The notes beneath the pieces are model-generated. The model saw nothing but the letters and a program-made list of their open reading frames with translations. It was not told the DNA's origin and searched no databases. A DNA stretch of 64,000 nt from Candidatus Flexifilum affinis (GTDB taxonomy: Bacteria > Chloroflexota > Anaerolineae > Aggregatilineales > Phototrophicaceae), in contig JADJPJ010000087.1 in NCBI GenBank assembly GCA_016713325.1, positions 558,001 through 622,000 of the forward strand. Direction: 5' to 3'. The position numbers and the translations under genes were made by a program. Shown piece by piece: positions 31,567-40,015 of this stretch. The stretch's first letter is position 1. Every line of letters starts with the position of its first letter.

Positions 31567-32871
31567 ATGCGCCATCAGCAGTTTGTGATTGAAGGTGGGC
31601 ATCCCCTCACCGGGGAAGTTACCGCCAGCGGAAACAAGAATGCCGCTCTCAAGATGATCCCGGCCTGTTTGCTCACAGACGAGCCCATGATCCTGCGCAA
31701 CGTGCCGGATATCGGCGACGTCCGCAGCATCATCGAGATCATGCGCTTCGTCGGCGCCTCCGCGGAATGGATCGAACCAAAGACGCTGCGCATTCACGCG
31801 AAGGATGTGCATACCTCCCATATCGACGCCGCGCTGACCAGCCGCCTTCGAGCCAGCATCGTGCTTGCCGGCCCCTTGCTGGCACGCTGCGGCGAGGTGA
31901 CTCTGGGCCTGCCCGGCGGGGACAGTATCGGAGAGCGTCGCATCGACATGCACGTCTATGCGCTGCGCAAGCTCGGCGCGACGGTGTCATTTGACGGCGC
32001 AGTACGCATCGCCGCGACCGATCTCCGGGGCGCGCACATCGTCCTGGTCGAGGCCAGCGTGACGGCGACCGAAAACACGATTATGGCGGCGGTCCTCGCC
32101 AAAGGCACCACCGTGATCGAAAACGCCGCCAGCGAGCCGCATGTCCAGGATCTCTGCAAGATGCTGGTCGCGATGGGCGCGCAAATCGAGGGGATTGGCT
32201 CCAACCGCATCACCATCCACGGCGTAGAGAAGTTGCACGGCACCGACACGCGCGTCGGGGCTGACTTCATGGAAGTGGGCAGCCTGATCGGCGCAGCAGT
32301 GATGACCGGCGGTCAGCTTCGAATCCGCGAGGCCGATCCGGGCTATCTCTCCACGATCGCGCTCGTCTTTGACCGCCTGGGCGTACACTGGGAGGTCGAG
32401 GATGAGGACATCGTCGTCCCCGCTCATCAGGATCTGACCATCCGCCCCGACCTGGGTAACCGCATCCCTATCATCAAGGCGCAGCCCTGGCCGGCCTTTC
32501 CTTCTGACCTGATGAGCGTGGCGCTGACGATCGCGACTCAGAGCGCCGGCGCGGTGCTCTTTCACGACTGGATGTACGAAAGCCGCTTCTTCTTCACCGA
32601 CCGCCTGATGCGCATGGGCGCGCGCATCACGCTCTGCGATCCGCACCGCGTGCTGGTCCAGGGGCCAACCGCCCTCATCGGGCAGGCGAACATCACCAGC
32701 CCGGACATTCGCGCAGGCATGGCCATGCTTCTGGCCGCCCTGGCCGCGCGCGGCGAGACTCGTATCAGCAATATCCAGCAGATTGATCGGGGTTACGAAC
32801 GGATCGAAGAGAAACTGCACGCGCTGGGGGCCAACATCGTCCGCGTGGACCTGGGCGAGCTGAGCGATTAA
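31567..32871 (+). CDS. murA: UDP-N-acetylglucosamine 1-carboxyvinyltransferase (Asp-type)
   Basis: First committed step of peptidoglycan synthesis. The 434-residue product has the EPSP synthase-like fold with the Lys motif SGNKNAALK. In the loop that normally reads PGGCxIGxRPxDLH it has PGGDSIGERRIDMH, so the active-site Cys is Asp (residue 119 from this start). Known Asp-type MurA enzymes are active and not inactivated by fosfomycin. An alternative GTG start at 31561 overlaps the previous stop. The 3' end overlaps the convergent selB by 4 bases. Confidence 0.92.
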   Translation: MRHQQFVIEGGHPLTGEVTASGNKNAALKMIPACLLTDEPMILRNVPDIGDVRSIIEIMRFVGASAEWIEPKTLRIHAKDVHTSHIDAALTSRLRASIVLAGPLLARCGEVTLGLPGGDSIGERRIDMHVYALRKLGATVSFDGAVRIAATDLRGAHIVLVEASVTATENTIMAAVLAKGTTVIENAASEPHVQDLCKMLVAMGAQIEGIGSNRITIHGVEKLHGTDTRVGADFMEVGSLIGAAVMTGGQLRIREADPGYLSTIALVFDRLGVHWEVEDEDIVVPAHQDLTIRPDLGNRIPIIKAQPWPAFPSDLMSVALTIATQSAGAVLFHDWMYESRFFFTDRLMRMGARITLCDPHRVLVQGPTALIGQANITSPDIRAGMAMLLAALAARGETRISNIQQIDRGYERIEEKLHALGANIVRVDLGELSD

Positions 32872-34742
32872 CGAATGCTGCGCACGCGGGCATCGCCCTG
32901 CCGACGCGTCGTACCCAGGGCGTCCAAATGTTCCAGCAGCGCAATCGCGTACTTGCGCGACGTGCCGTAGCGGTCGCGAAGCGCGGCAACCGTCACACTG
33001 CCATCCTGATCGATCAGATCAAGTGTACCGCTGACGAGTGCGCCGTAAGCCTCGGGGCCGAACAACACGTCGGGCGCGACCTGAATCAGACGCCCGAGGT
33101 CAATCGCCGCACGCAGCACGTCCTCACCCACCTGTGTAGCCGCCTCCTGAAACGAGGGTGGCGTGTAAGGAACGGCCTCGAACCGTTGGAGCAGATCCGC
33201 AAGGCGCTGTTCCTGCTCGGACGTTAAGTGGACTGCGTGGTTTGCCAGGCGAACAACGGTCGTTTCGCTGGAAAACAGATCGCTTGAGTCCAGGAGTGCG
33301 GTGAGCGCCGCAGTCCGGATACCCATTCGACTGCGCAACTCTTCGCGCGCCATGCCTGCTTTTAACGGATAGGCCGCGTGATAATTCGCCAGCACCCCAT
33401 GCAGTCGATCGATCTGCGCTTCGTAACGGCCCGATTCCATCCAGGTACCATCGTTCAGCCTGACGATCAACCCCTGCTGCTCCGCCTCCTCAAGCGCCTG
33501 CTCGAACTCGGCCGGCTCCAGATCAACGCGCGACGCCAGCGCCGAACGGCTGGATGGTTCATCACTCGCGGCTGCATCGGCCACCAATTCAGCAGGTGAG
33601 CCGCGCACCAGTCGCTCCAGGCGATCGATGACGTCCTGCTGAAATCGTCGGTAGCGCGACGGGGCATTCGACTGCACCACGACACCACCCCCGATAGTCT
33701 GAGGTGGGGAAGGCAGCCGCAGAATGAAGCGATCGCCGCGAACCAGCGCCAGCGGTTCGTCAGTGCGAACCTGGATCCAGCCGGTTTCGCCGGGCTGAAG
33801 CGCTTCTTCCGCCAGAACCCGCACGTGGCCAAGGGCCTCGGCAGTGCCGACGAATACCTTGACTTCGGTGTTGTGAGCCAGCGGCCGATCGATATCAGGA
33901 AGAAGGCGTACCTGTGCGTCAAACAGATCGGTTGGCTGAATGAAACCGGGGCGCGTCAGCACCTGGCCCCGCTGAATTTCCTGTCGGTCGAGGCCCGTCA
34001 CGTTGACCGCAGTACGCGTTCCGGGGAGCGCCTTCGTTGTGCTGGTCTGATAGCTTTGCAATCCCCGCACACGACCCGTCAGTCCAGCCGGTTCAATCAC
34101 GACTTCATCGCCGACATGCAGCGCGCCGCCGCGCAGGGTGCCTGTGACCACGGTGCCAAAACCGCCGATCGTAAACACGCGGTCGATCGGCATGCGCGCC
34201 ACACCGCGATCACGCCGCGGCGGAAGCGACTTCAGCAGCGTAGCCAGCGCTGTGAGCAATTCCGGGATGCCCTGCCCCGTATTAGCCGAGACGGGCAGAA
34301 TCGCAGCGCCGGCGAGCGGTGTCTGCGCCAGCGCCTCGGCGACCTCCTCGCTGACGAGATACAGCCAGTCGGGGTCTTCAACCATGTCGACTTTGGTCAG
34401 TGCTACCACCGCGTGGTGGATTCCCAGGAGATTGAGAATCGCCAGGTGCTCACGGGTCTGGGGCATGATGCCTTCGTCGGCGGCTATAACCAGGAGCGCC
34501 GCATCAATCCCGCCGACACCGGCCAGCATATTCTCGATGAAGTCGCGGTGTCCTGGAACATCGACGATTCCCACCATCTCGCCATCGGGAAGCCCGGGCA
34601 GAGACAGCCAGGCAAAGCCCAGGTCGATGGTCATTTCGCGGGCTTTTTCTTCCGCCAGGCGGTCGGGATCTATTCCTGTCAGGCATTTGACAAGCGTGGA
34701 TTTGCCGTGGTCAACGTGCCCGGCTGTGCCGATAACGCGCAT
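32868..34742 (-). CDS. selB: Selenocysteine-specific elongation factor SelB
   Basis: GTPase that delivers Sec-tRNA to UGA codons marked by a SECIS element. The 624-residue product has G1 GTAGHVDHGKSTLVKCL, G3 DVPGHRDF and G4 TKVD, three beta-barrel domains, then about 250 C-terminal residues of winged helices for SECIS binding (for example MGIRTAALTALLDSSDLFSS). Length is typical. selA, selD and tRNA-Sec are not in the window, so Sec use is implied but not proven here. It starts 8 bases after a coiled-coil gene on the same strand. Confidence 0.95.
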   Translation of the reverse strand: MRVIGTAGHVDHGKSTLVKCLTGIDPDRLAEEKAREMTIDLGFAWLSLPGLPDGEMVGIVDVPGHRDFIENMLAGVGGIDAALLVIAADEGIMPQTREHLAILNLLGIHHAVVALTKVDMVEDPDWLYLVSEEVAEALAQTPLAGAAILPVSANTGQGIPELLTALATLLKSLPPRRDRGVARMPIDRVFTIGGFGTVVTGTLRGGALHVGDEVVIEPAGLTGRVRGLQSYQTSTTKALPGTRTAVNVTGLDRQEIQRGQVLTRPGFIQPTDLFDAQVRLLPDIDRPLAHNTEVKVFVGTAEALGHVRVLAEEALQPGETGWIQVRTDEPLALVRGDRFILRLPSPPQTIGGGVVVQSNAPSRYRRFQQDVIDRLERLVRGSPAELVADAAASDEPSSRSALASRVDLEPAEFEQALEEAEQQGLIVRLNDGTWMESGRYEAQIDRLHGVLANYHAAYPLKAGMAREELRSRMGIRTAALTALLDSSDLFSSETTVVRLANHAVHLTSEQEQRLADLLQRFEAVPYTPPSFQEAATQVGEDVLRAAIDLGRLIQVAPDVLFGPEAYGALVSGTLDLIDQDGSVTVAALRDRYGTSRKYAIALLEHLDALGTTRRQGDARVRSIR

Positions 34743-34750
34743 TCCCTCGC

Positions 34751-35965
34751 CTAGCCGCTTCCGTTGCCGTTTGACTTCGGCAGATTATGGACTGGGATGC
34801 TGGTACCGGAGTCAAATTCCATCAGCAGGGCCTGATAACGCTCGCGATAGAGCTTGGCGCGTTCGCGTTCCAGATTCCAGACCCGGTTCAGACTCTCCTG
34901 CACAGGCGGGAGCATGGCTTCCAGTTCGGCGAAGCGCATGACGAAACGTTCGAACTCCTTGTCGTGCAGGCGCCAGACTTCGTCATTGGACAACGTGAAC
35001 TGCTTCCAGCGCTTCTGATCGTCGCCGCGCCAGTCGTTCCACTCCTGACGGAAGCGCTCCTCGCTCAGGCGCTGCATTTCGGCCACTTCGTTGATGCGGC
35101 GCTCCAGACGGTCGCCGATACGCTCAAAGTCGTCGATGATCTTCTTCATTTCGCGGTAGGCTTCTGCCCACGTCTCGAAGCGCTCGGCATTCTGCTGCAT
35201 CTGCTCGTCGTGCGTCTTGAACCGAGTCAACAGTGTGTTAATCTGCGCATCGCGCTGCTGGTCGAGCAGAGTCTCCTGGTCGATAAACTGCTGAATCTGC
35301 TCCTTACGATCACGCTCGCTGGTGATCAGTTCCTGGATGCGGCGCTCGTTGCGCAGCGACAGGTCTTCGATCAACGTCAGCTTCGGTTTCTGAGACTCAT
35401 GGGCCTTCCGCAGTTCGGGGATTTCGCCCTCGATTTCCGAAAGCCGGCGGGCGTCCTGCCGACGTTGTTCTTCAAGGTGCGCCAGACGCCGGTCCGGATC
35501 TTCCATCCGCTTGAACAGATCGTCGATGCGCTGCTGCAGGGCCGCAACCACGCCGGAAAGCCGATCCTTTTCGACATTGATGGCCGGGAGTTCGGTTGTT
35601 TGGCGCTCCAGACGCCCGATCTTGTCGACCAGTTCGCGAACAGAGCGGTTCGCCGCCTCGCGCGACAGTTCTCCGCGGCGTTCCGCCTCGCGCTCTGCGG
35701 TCAGTCGCTTCGCCTCGACCTGCTCGATCTGCGTCGCGATCTCCTTACGAATCTGCTCCACAAGTTCGACTTCGCGGGTGGCGTTGGCAACCTGACCCTG
35801 AAGCTTTGCGCTGTCCGATTCAACCGCATTCAGCCGCTTCAGAAGGCCATCCATGCCCTCCTGCTGCTGAGCAAGCCGTTCCTGTAGTGTAGAAATCGTC
35901 GCCTTGTCACGGCGGCGCTCTTCATCTAACCATTCGATCATCCGGGCGGCTTGATTAATGTCCAT
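34751..35965 (-). CDS. Long coiled-coil protein of unknown function
   Basis: A 404-residue protein that is almost wholly alpha-helical with heptad patterns from about residue 15 to 380 (LDEERRRDKATISTLQERLA, VDKIGRLERQTTELPAINVE, RRINEVAEMQRLSEERFRQ). There is no signal peptide, membrane helix or enzymatic motif. The tail IPVHNLPKSNGNGSG is likely disordered. The start is either ATG 35965 or in-frame GTG 35977. It precedes selB by 8 bases, so the genes are probably cotranscribed. A structural or tethering role is only a guess. Confidence 0.75.
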   Translation of the reverse strand: MDINQAARMIEWLDEERRRDKATISTLQERLAQQQEGMDGLLKRLNAVESDSAKLQGQVANATREVELVEQIRKEIATQIEQVEAKRLTAEREAERRGELSREAANRSVRELVDKIGRLERQTTELPAINVEKDRLSGVVAALQQRIDDLFKRMEDPDRRLAHLEEQRRQDARRLSEIEGEIPELRKAHESQKPKLTLIEDLSLRNERRIQELITSERDRKEQIQQFIDQETLLDQQRDAQINTLLTRFKTHDEQMQQNAERFETWAEAYREMKKIIDDFERIGDRLERRINEVAEMQRLSEERFRQEWNDWRGDDQKRWKQFTLSNDEVWRLHDKEFERFVMRFAELEAMLPPVQESLNRVWNLERERAKLYRERYQALLMEFDSGTSIPVHNLPKSNGNGSG

Positions 35966-36045
35966 GCCCAACCCCACTCACATCATTACATTCACCAGCG
36001 GCTGATTATAACACTTGAATAGATGAAAGAAGACGAAGGCAACCC

Positions 36046-37407
36046 CTAGACATTGTCACTCTCTGCCAGCGCGGCGGCGACGGCCTTCCCGGCTTCAACC
36101 GCCCCATACCCCTGGCGTTCGACCGGCACGCCCGGGATACGGTGGGCGGTGTGGAGCAGAATGTCGTAGACCTCTATCGGACTCAGCGCCGGGTTGGCCT
36201 CAAACATGCAGGCAATGATGCTGGCAACAACGGGCGCGGCGAAGCTTGTACCATCCACATGCTGATAGAACGGCGTCACCAGCTTGTACTCGGCGATCTG
36301 CTGCGCGCGAGGGCTGTTCGGGTAAATGCGCTTCGAGAACAGCTCCACCCCTTCGCTTTCCACCTGCGAACCGGGAAGCAACGGTGCCACCACCCAGATC
36401 GATGGGGCGACGATCTCAGGTTTGATCACGCCACCAATCCCCGCACCATAGTTGCTGTGCCAGATCTCCACGTTGCGGCGGTCGAACAGGCTGTGATCGT
36501 CCAGGCCGCCAACTGTCAGAGCGGCCGGCGCGGTGGCCGGTGGATTGAGACGACGTTCTCCGCTGTTGCCGGCAGCCACCGTCACGGCGATCCCGGAGTC
36601 GACCAGACGTTGGATTGCCATGTCGATCGGGTTGTCGGCCAGCCGCTCGACTGGATCACCGCCCAGCGAGATATTGACCACCCGGACTCCCAAATCCATG
36701 CCATATTCTTCCAACCAGTGCAGAGCGCGGGCGATGCCCTCATTGGTGATATGCCCGTGCGCGTCCATCACCTGAATTAGCACCAGCTCAGCATCGCTGG
36801 CAATACCACGGTAAAGGCCATGGCTGCGCCAACCGTTCCCGGCGGCGGTCGTGCTGGTCATCAGCCCGTGCCAGTGCGACGGCATGCCGTCGTCCCATCC
36901 TTCCCAGCGAACGGTGTCCGCGGGTCCGAAGGACAGAGTGCGTGTCGGGTCACTCCCGGCGTCGACCCAGGTTTTGATACGATTGGCGGGGCGTATCAGA
37001 TCAGGATGGGGGTAGAAACCGGAGTCGATGAAAGCAATTGTCACCCCTTTGCCCGTAAATCTTGGGTCGGCATGCATACGCAGCGGGGTCGGCAGGATGC
37101 CAAAGGCCGCCTCAGCGTCTAGCGGCCAGACGGACTGGATCGACTCCTCCGCGGCCGCTTCCCCTTTCTCCAGCAAGACCACCAGGAGCGCCTTCTGCAC
37201 ACAGGCAGGGCATGCGCCGTCCGATCGCCTCCAGTTCGGGTTGTCCTCGGCCATCCGCTCAAGGACTTCGGAAGGCAGCCAATCCACTTCTTGCATCACC
37301 CATCGCTCGTGAATGCGGCCGCAGATTGGACACAGCACTGTTTCGCTGCTTACCATATAGAACGCCACCCCTTCTTCCGCAGTTGTTTGTTCCAATAAAG
37401 GCATCAT
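36046..37407 (-). CDS. Cytosolic subtilase (S8) with N-terminal Cys4 cluster
   Basis: A 453-residue serine peptidase without a signal peptide. The N-terminal 100 residues carry CPIC at 26-29 and CPAC at 66-69, a likely zinc-binding cluster. The S8 domain follows with Asp128 in AFIDSGFY, His180 in SHWHGLMTS, Asn in AAGNSGE and the nucleophile Ser in DGTSFAAPVVAS. All catalytic residues are present. Lack of a secretion signal and the zinc ribbon suggest an intracellular, possibly targeted protease. It begins 20 bases after the stop of the debranching enzyme gene. Confidence 0.87.
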   Translation of the reverse strand: MMPLLEQTTAEEGVAFYMVSSETVLCPICGRIHERWVMQEVDWLPSEVLERMAEDNPNWRRSDGACPACVQKALLVVLLEKGEAAAEESIQSVWPLDAEAAFGILPTPLRMHADPRFTGKGVTIAFIDSGFYPHPDLIRPANRIKTWVDAGSDPTRTLSFGPADTVRWEGWDDGMPSHWHGLMTSTTAAGNGWRSHGLYRGIASDAELVLIQVMDAHGHITNEGIARALHWLEEYGMDLGVRVVNISLGGDPVERLADNPIDMAIQRLVDSGIAVTVAAGNSGERRLNPPATAPAALTVGGLDDHSLFDRRNVEIWHSNYGAGIGGVIKPEIVAPSIWVVAPLLPGSQVESEGVELFSKRIYPNSPRAQQIAEYKLVTPFYQHVDGTSFAAPVVASIIACMFEANPALSPIEVYDILLHTAHRIPGVPVERQGYGAVEAGKAVAAALAESDNV

Positions 37408-37427
37408 TGCATGCGGAGACCACCTGG

Positions 37428-39398
37428 TCAGGGCTGAGTCAGCACCCAGGCGCGCAGCACTTCCGCAACACTCCAGGCCTGAGCCGCAGCGCCCCGCGGC
37501 TGATGCGGCGGCACACTATCAAAGATCTCCGCGATCGATCCAAGCACACCGTCGTGCAGGTGGTCGGCGAAAGCCTGAATGAACGACCGGGCGGCAACCT
37601 CGTCCCCATAGACGCGCAGATGGGCTTCCACAAACGCGCCGATCAGCCATCCCCAGACCGGCCCCTGATGATAGGAACGGTCCCGCGCAGCGCGGTCACC
37701 CGTATAGCGTTCGCTGTACTGCGAATGATCCGGGGCAAGGGTGCGCAGCCCGAATGAGGTGACCAGATTGACTGCGCACTCGTCGACCACCGAGCGCGCC
37801 TGCTCGTCGTTGAGTAGACCATCCCGCAGGCTGACGGCAAAGATCGCATTGGGGCGCATGCTGGCATCCGCGTTCCCCTCGGGCGTGTCCAGCACATCGT
37901 AGAGGTAACCGGTTTCGGCGTTCCAGAAGCGCGCGAATGACGCCTGCACGCGCGCAGCGGCTTCCTGGAAACGTGTCGCATCGGCCGATTGCTTGAGCAG
38001 ATCGGCGAATTCCCGCATCGTGAGCAGCGCGCTATACCAGAGCGCGTTGATTTCAACAGCCTTCCCTGTGCGCGGGGTGACCACCCAGTCGTCGATCTTC
38101 ACGTCCATCCAGGTGAGCTGCACGCCGGGCTCGCCGGAGCGGAGGAGCCCATCCTCAGGATCGACCTGTATTCCGTGTCGTGTCCCCCTCTCGTGCCAGT
38201 CGATGATGTCTTTTAGCACGGGATACAACTCCCGGATCAGGTTCGCATCCTGCGTGTGTTCGAAGTAGGCACGGATCGCCTGGAAGTACCAGAGCGTCGC
38301 GTCGACCGTGTTGTACATCGGCGCCTCGCCGGCGTCCGGGAAAGTGTTGGGCAGCATACCCTGGTTGACCAGACTCGCAAAGGTGCGCAGGATCATCGCG
38401 GCATCGGCCGACCGGCCGGTGGTAAGAGTCAGGCCGGGCAGCGCAATCATCGTATCCCGCCCCCAGTCGGTGAACCAGTGATATCCGGCGATCACCGTCC
38501 GGCCGTCGGCCATTTCCGGCAAAGCCCGCTTGACAATGAATTGATCTGCGGCAAGGACAAGCTGGCGAATCCACGCAGGAGCATCCTCCCGCTCGGACTG
38601 TTGCATGCATCGCGCCTCGTGATCGATCTGTTCCGCCAGCGCGCCGGCGCCGTCGATGGTTTCCACCAAGTCCGTGGACACGACAAAAGTCAACGATTCG
38701 CCTTCGGAAAGAGCCGCCGTGAAGTCGCCCACATAAGCGTGATCGTCCCGGTCGGGAAGCCCACGCTCGGTCTCGACAGACAATGAAAAGTCCAGGTACC
38801 AGTCGAACCGCGAAGACGCTTCCGCGCGATCGCTCAGAACGTAGTAGGAAATCGCACCGGGAGGCGTGATTTTCAGCCCGCGCTTAACCGATTCGATCGC
38901 GTACATATCTCCGCCGGCCTGGGTATTGCCATGCGAATCGCGGAAATTGGCCAGTGCCCGCAGCGAAAGGACAACCGGCGCTGAACCGCGAACCATCGTG
39001 TAGCGAATGTATGTGGTGTTGCTGCCCTGCTGCATCCAGATCTGTTTCTTAATCAGGACATCGCTGAAGGCGAACCGCCATACCGGCCGAGTGCCCTCCA
39101 GTTCAAACGATTCTATGTGACGGTAACCCTGCGGTTCTACCGCACGGGAGCCCCAGGCATTGGTATGCAGGGGATAGTCTCGTCCCCGGTAACGAGCAAC
39201 TTCGTCAAGCTTGGCCAGCAGCAGGGTTCGAGCAACCGGTGGCTGTAAAGCGGCCATCAGCAGCGCGTGGTAACGCCGCGTCAGCACGCCGGCAACCGTC
39301 CCAGAGGCGTATCCCCCGATTCCGTTCGTCACCAGCCATTCGCGCTCAACAGCAATGGGTAAGCGTCCGCATACTTCTCGGCCGAAATGAATCGTCAT
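37428..39398 (-). CDS. Glycogen debranching enzyme family (amylo-alpha-1,6-glucosidase)
   Basis: A 656-residue protein with an N-terminal beta domain opening EWLVTNGIGGYASGTVAGVL, the family signature, and an (alpha/alpha)6 C-terminal GH133-type domain (WFTDWGRDTMIALPGLTLTT, MLPNTFPDAGEAPMYNTVDA, WMDVKIDDWVVTPRTGKAVE). Acidic residues expected for catalysis lie in these blocks. It would remove alpha-1,6 branches from glycogen. A very strong GGGAGGGGGGG stretch precedes the ATG at 39398. Confidence 0.92.
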   Translation of the reverse strand: MTIHFGREVCGRLPIAVEREWLVTNGIGGYASGTVAGVLTRRYHALLMAALQPPVARTLLLAKLDEVARYRGRDYPLHTNAWGSRAVEPQGYRHIESFELEGTRPVWRFAFSDVLIKKQIWMQQGSNTTYIRYTMVRGSAPVVLSLRALANFRDSHGNTQAGGDMYAIESVKRGLKITPPGAISYYVLSDRAEASSRFDWYLDFSLSVETERGLPDRDDHAYVGDFTAALSEGESLTFVVSTDLVETIDGAGALAEQIDHEARCMQQSEREDAPAWIRQLVLAADQFIVKRALPEMADGRTVIAGYHWFTDWGRDTMIALPGLTLTTGRSADAAMILRTFASLVNQGMLPNTFPDAGEAPMYNTVDATLWYFQAIRAYFEHTQDANLIRELYPVLKDIIDWHERGTRHGIQVDPEDGLLRSGEPGVQLTWMDVKIDDWVVTPRTGKAVEINALWYSALLTMREFADLLKQSADATRFQEAAARVQASFARFWNAETGYLYDVLDTPEGNADASMRPNAIFAVSLRDGLLNDEQARSVVDECAVNLVTSFGLRTLAPDHSQYSERYTGDRAARDRSYHQGPVWGWLIGAFVEAHLRVYGDEVAARSFIQAFADHLHDGVLGSIAEIFDSVPPHQPRGAAAQAWSVAEVLRAWVLTQP

Positions 39399-39522
39399 GG
39401 CCCCCCCTCCCGATTCGTTGCGTCCCTATAAAAGTCGCGCTTCCTGCGGCAAACTATAGCATAGATGCGAGCGGCACACGTGACCTCGCTCTGAACAATG
39501 CGCACAAAACGCGAGGATCATC

Positions 39523-39927
39523 TTGACCCAGGAACACTACGTCGCTGAAACGACACTGTACGTCCGTTATGCGGAGACGGATGCCATGGGCATCGTCCAC
39601 CACGCCAGCTACATCGTATACTTCGAAGAAGGTCGCAGTCACTATGCCCGATCCCGGGGCAGCGACTATGCCAGCATCGAGCGCAGTGGCATTTATCTCA
39701 CCGTCACCGAAGTGAACGCCCGCTACATCAAACCGGCGGTCTATGGCCAGCGTATCGCGGTCCGCTGCTGGATCGGCGAGATGCGCAGTCGAGGCCTCAC
39801 GTTTGAGTACGAAATCGTGGATGCCGACACGAGGGAAATTCTCGTGCAGGGCCACAGCAAACATATCGCCATCACACGCGAAGGACAGGTCACCCGAATC
39901 CCGGATACTTGGCGCGTTTGGGCGTGA
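39523..39927 (+). CDS. Hotdog acyl-CoA thioesterase (YbgC/4HBT type)
   Basis: A 134-residue hotdog protein with YAETDAMGIVHHASYIVYFEEGR, here split as RYAETDAMGIVHH and YIVYFEEGRS; the Asp in ETDAMG is the usual catalytic residue. Substrate is likely a short or medium acyl-CoA, but is not deducible. The start is TTG 39523 behind GAGG. It lies upstream of the acyl-CoA synthetase, but a strong promoter between them suggests separate control. Confidence 0.88.
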   Translation: MTQEHYVAETTLYVRYAETDAMGIVHHASYIVYFEEGRSHYARSRGSDYASIERSGIYLTVTEVNARYIKPAVYGQRIAVRCWIGEMRSRGLTFEYEIVDADTREILVQGHSKHIAITREGQVTRIPDTWRVWA

Positions 39928-39937
39928 CGTACTGCGT

Positions 39938-39966
39938 TTGACGGTCTTCCAGTCATCTCATATAAT
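39938..39966 (+). promoter_or_regulatory. Strong sigma-70-type promoter of the acyl-CoA synthetase
   Basis: TTGACG at 39938-39943 and TATAAT at 39961-39966 with exactly 17 bases between. The start point would fall near 39973. Confidence 0.75.
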
Positions 39967-39976
39967 CGAATCTGTG

Positions 39977-39990
39977 TTTGATTAATCAAA
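39977..39990 (+). promoter_or_regulatory. Perfect palindrome at the start of the acyl-CoA synthetase transcript, operator candidate
   Basis: TTTGATTAATCAAA is a 14-base perfect palindrome lying at about +5 to +18 of the promoter, a place where a bound repressor would block transcription. A TetR- or FadR-like fatty-acid regulator is plausible, but none is encoded nearby. Confidence 0.5.
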
Positions 39991-40015
39991 TATAGAGAAT
40001 TTGACTGGAGTCACT

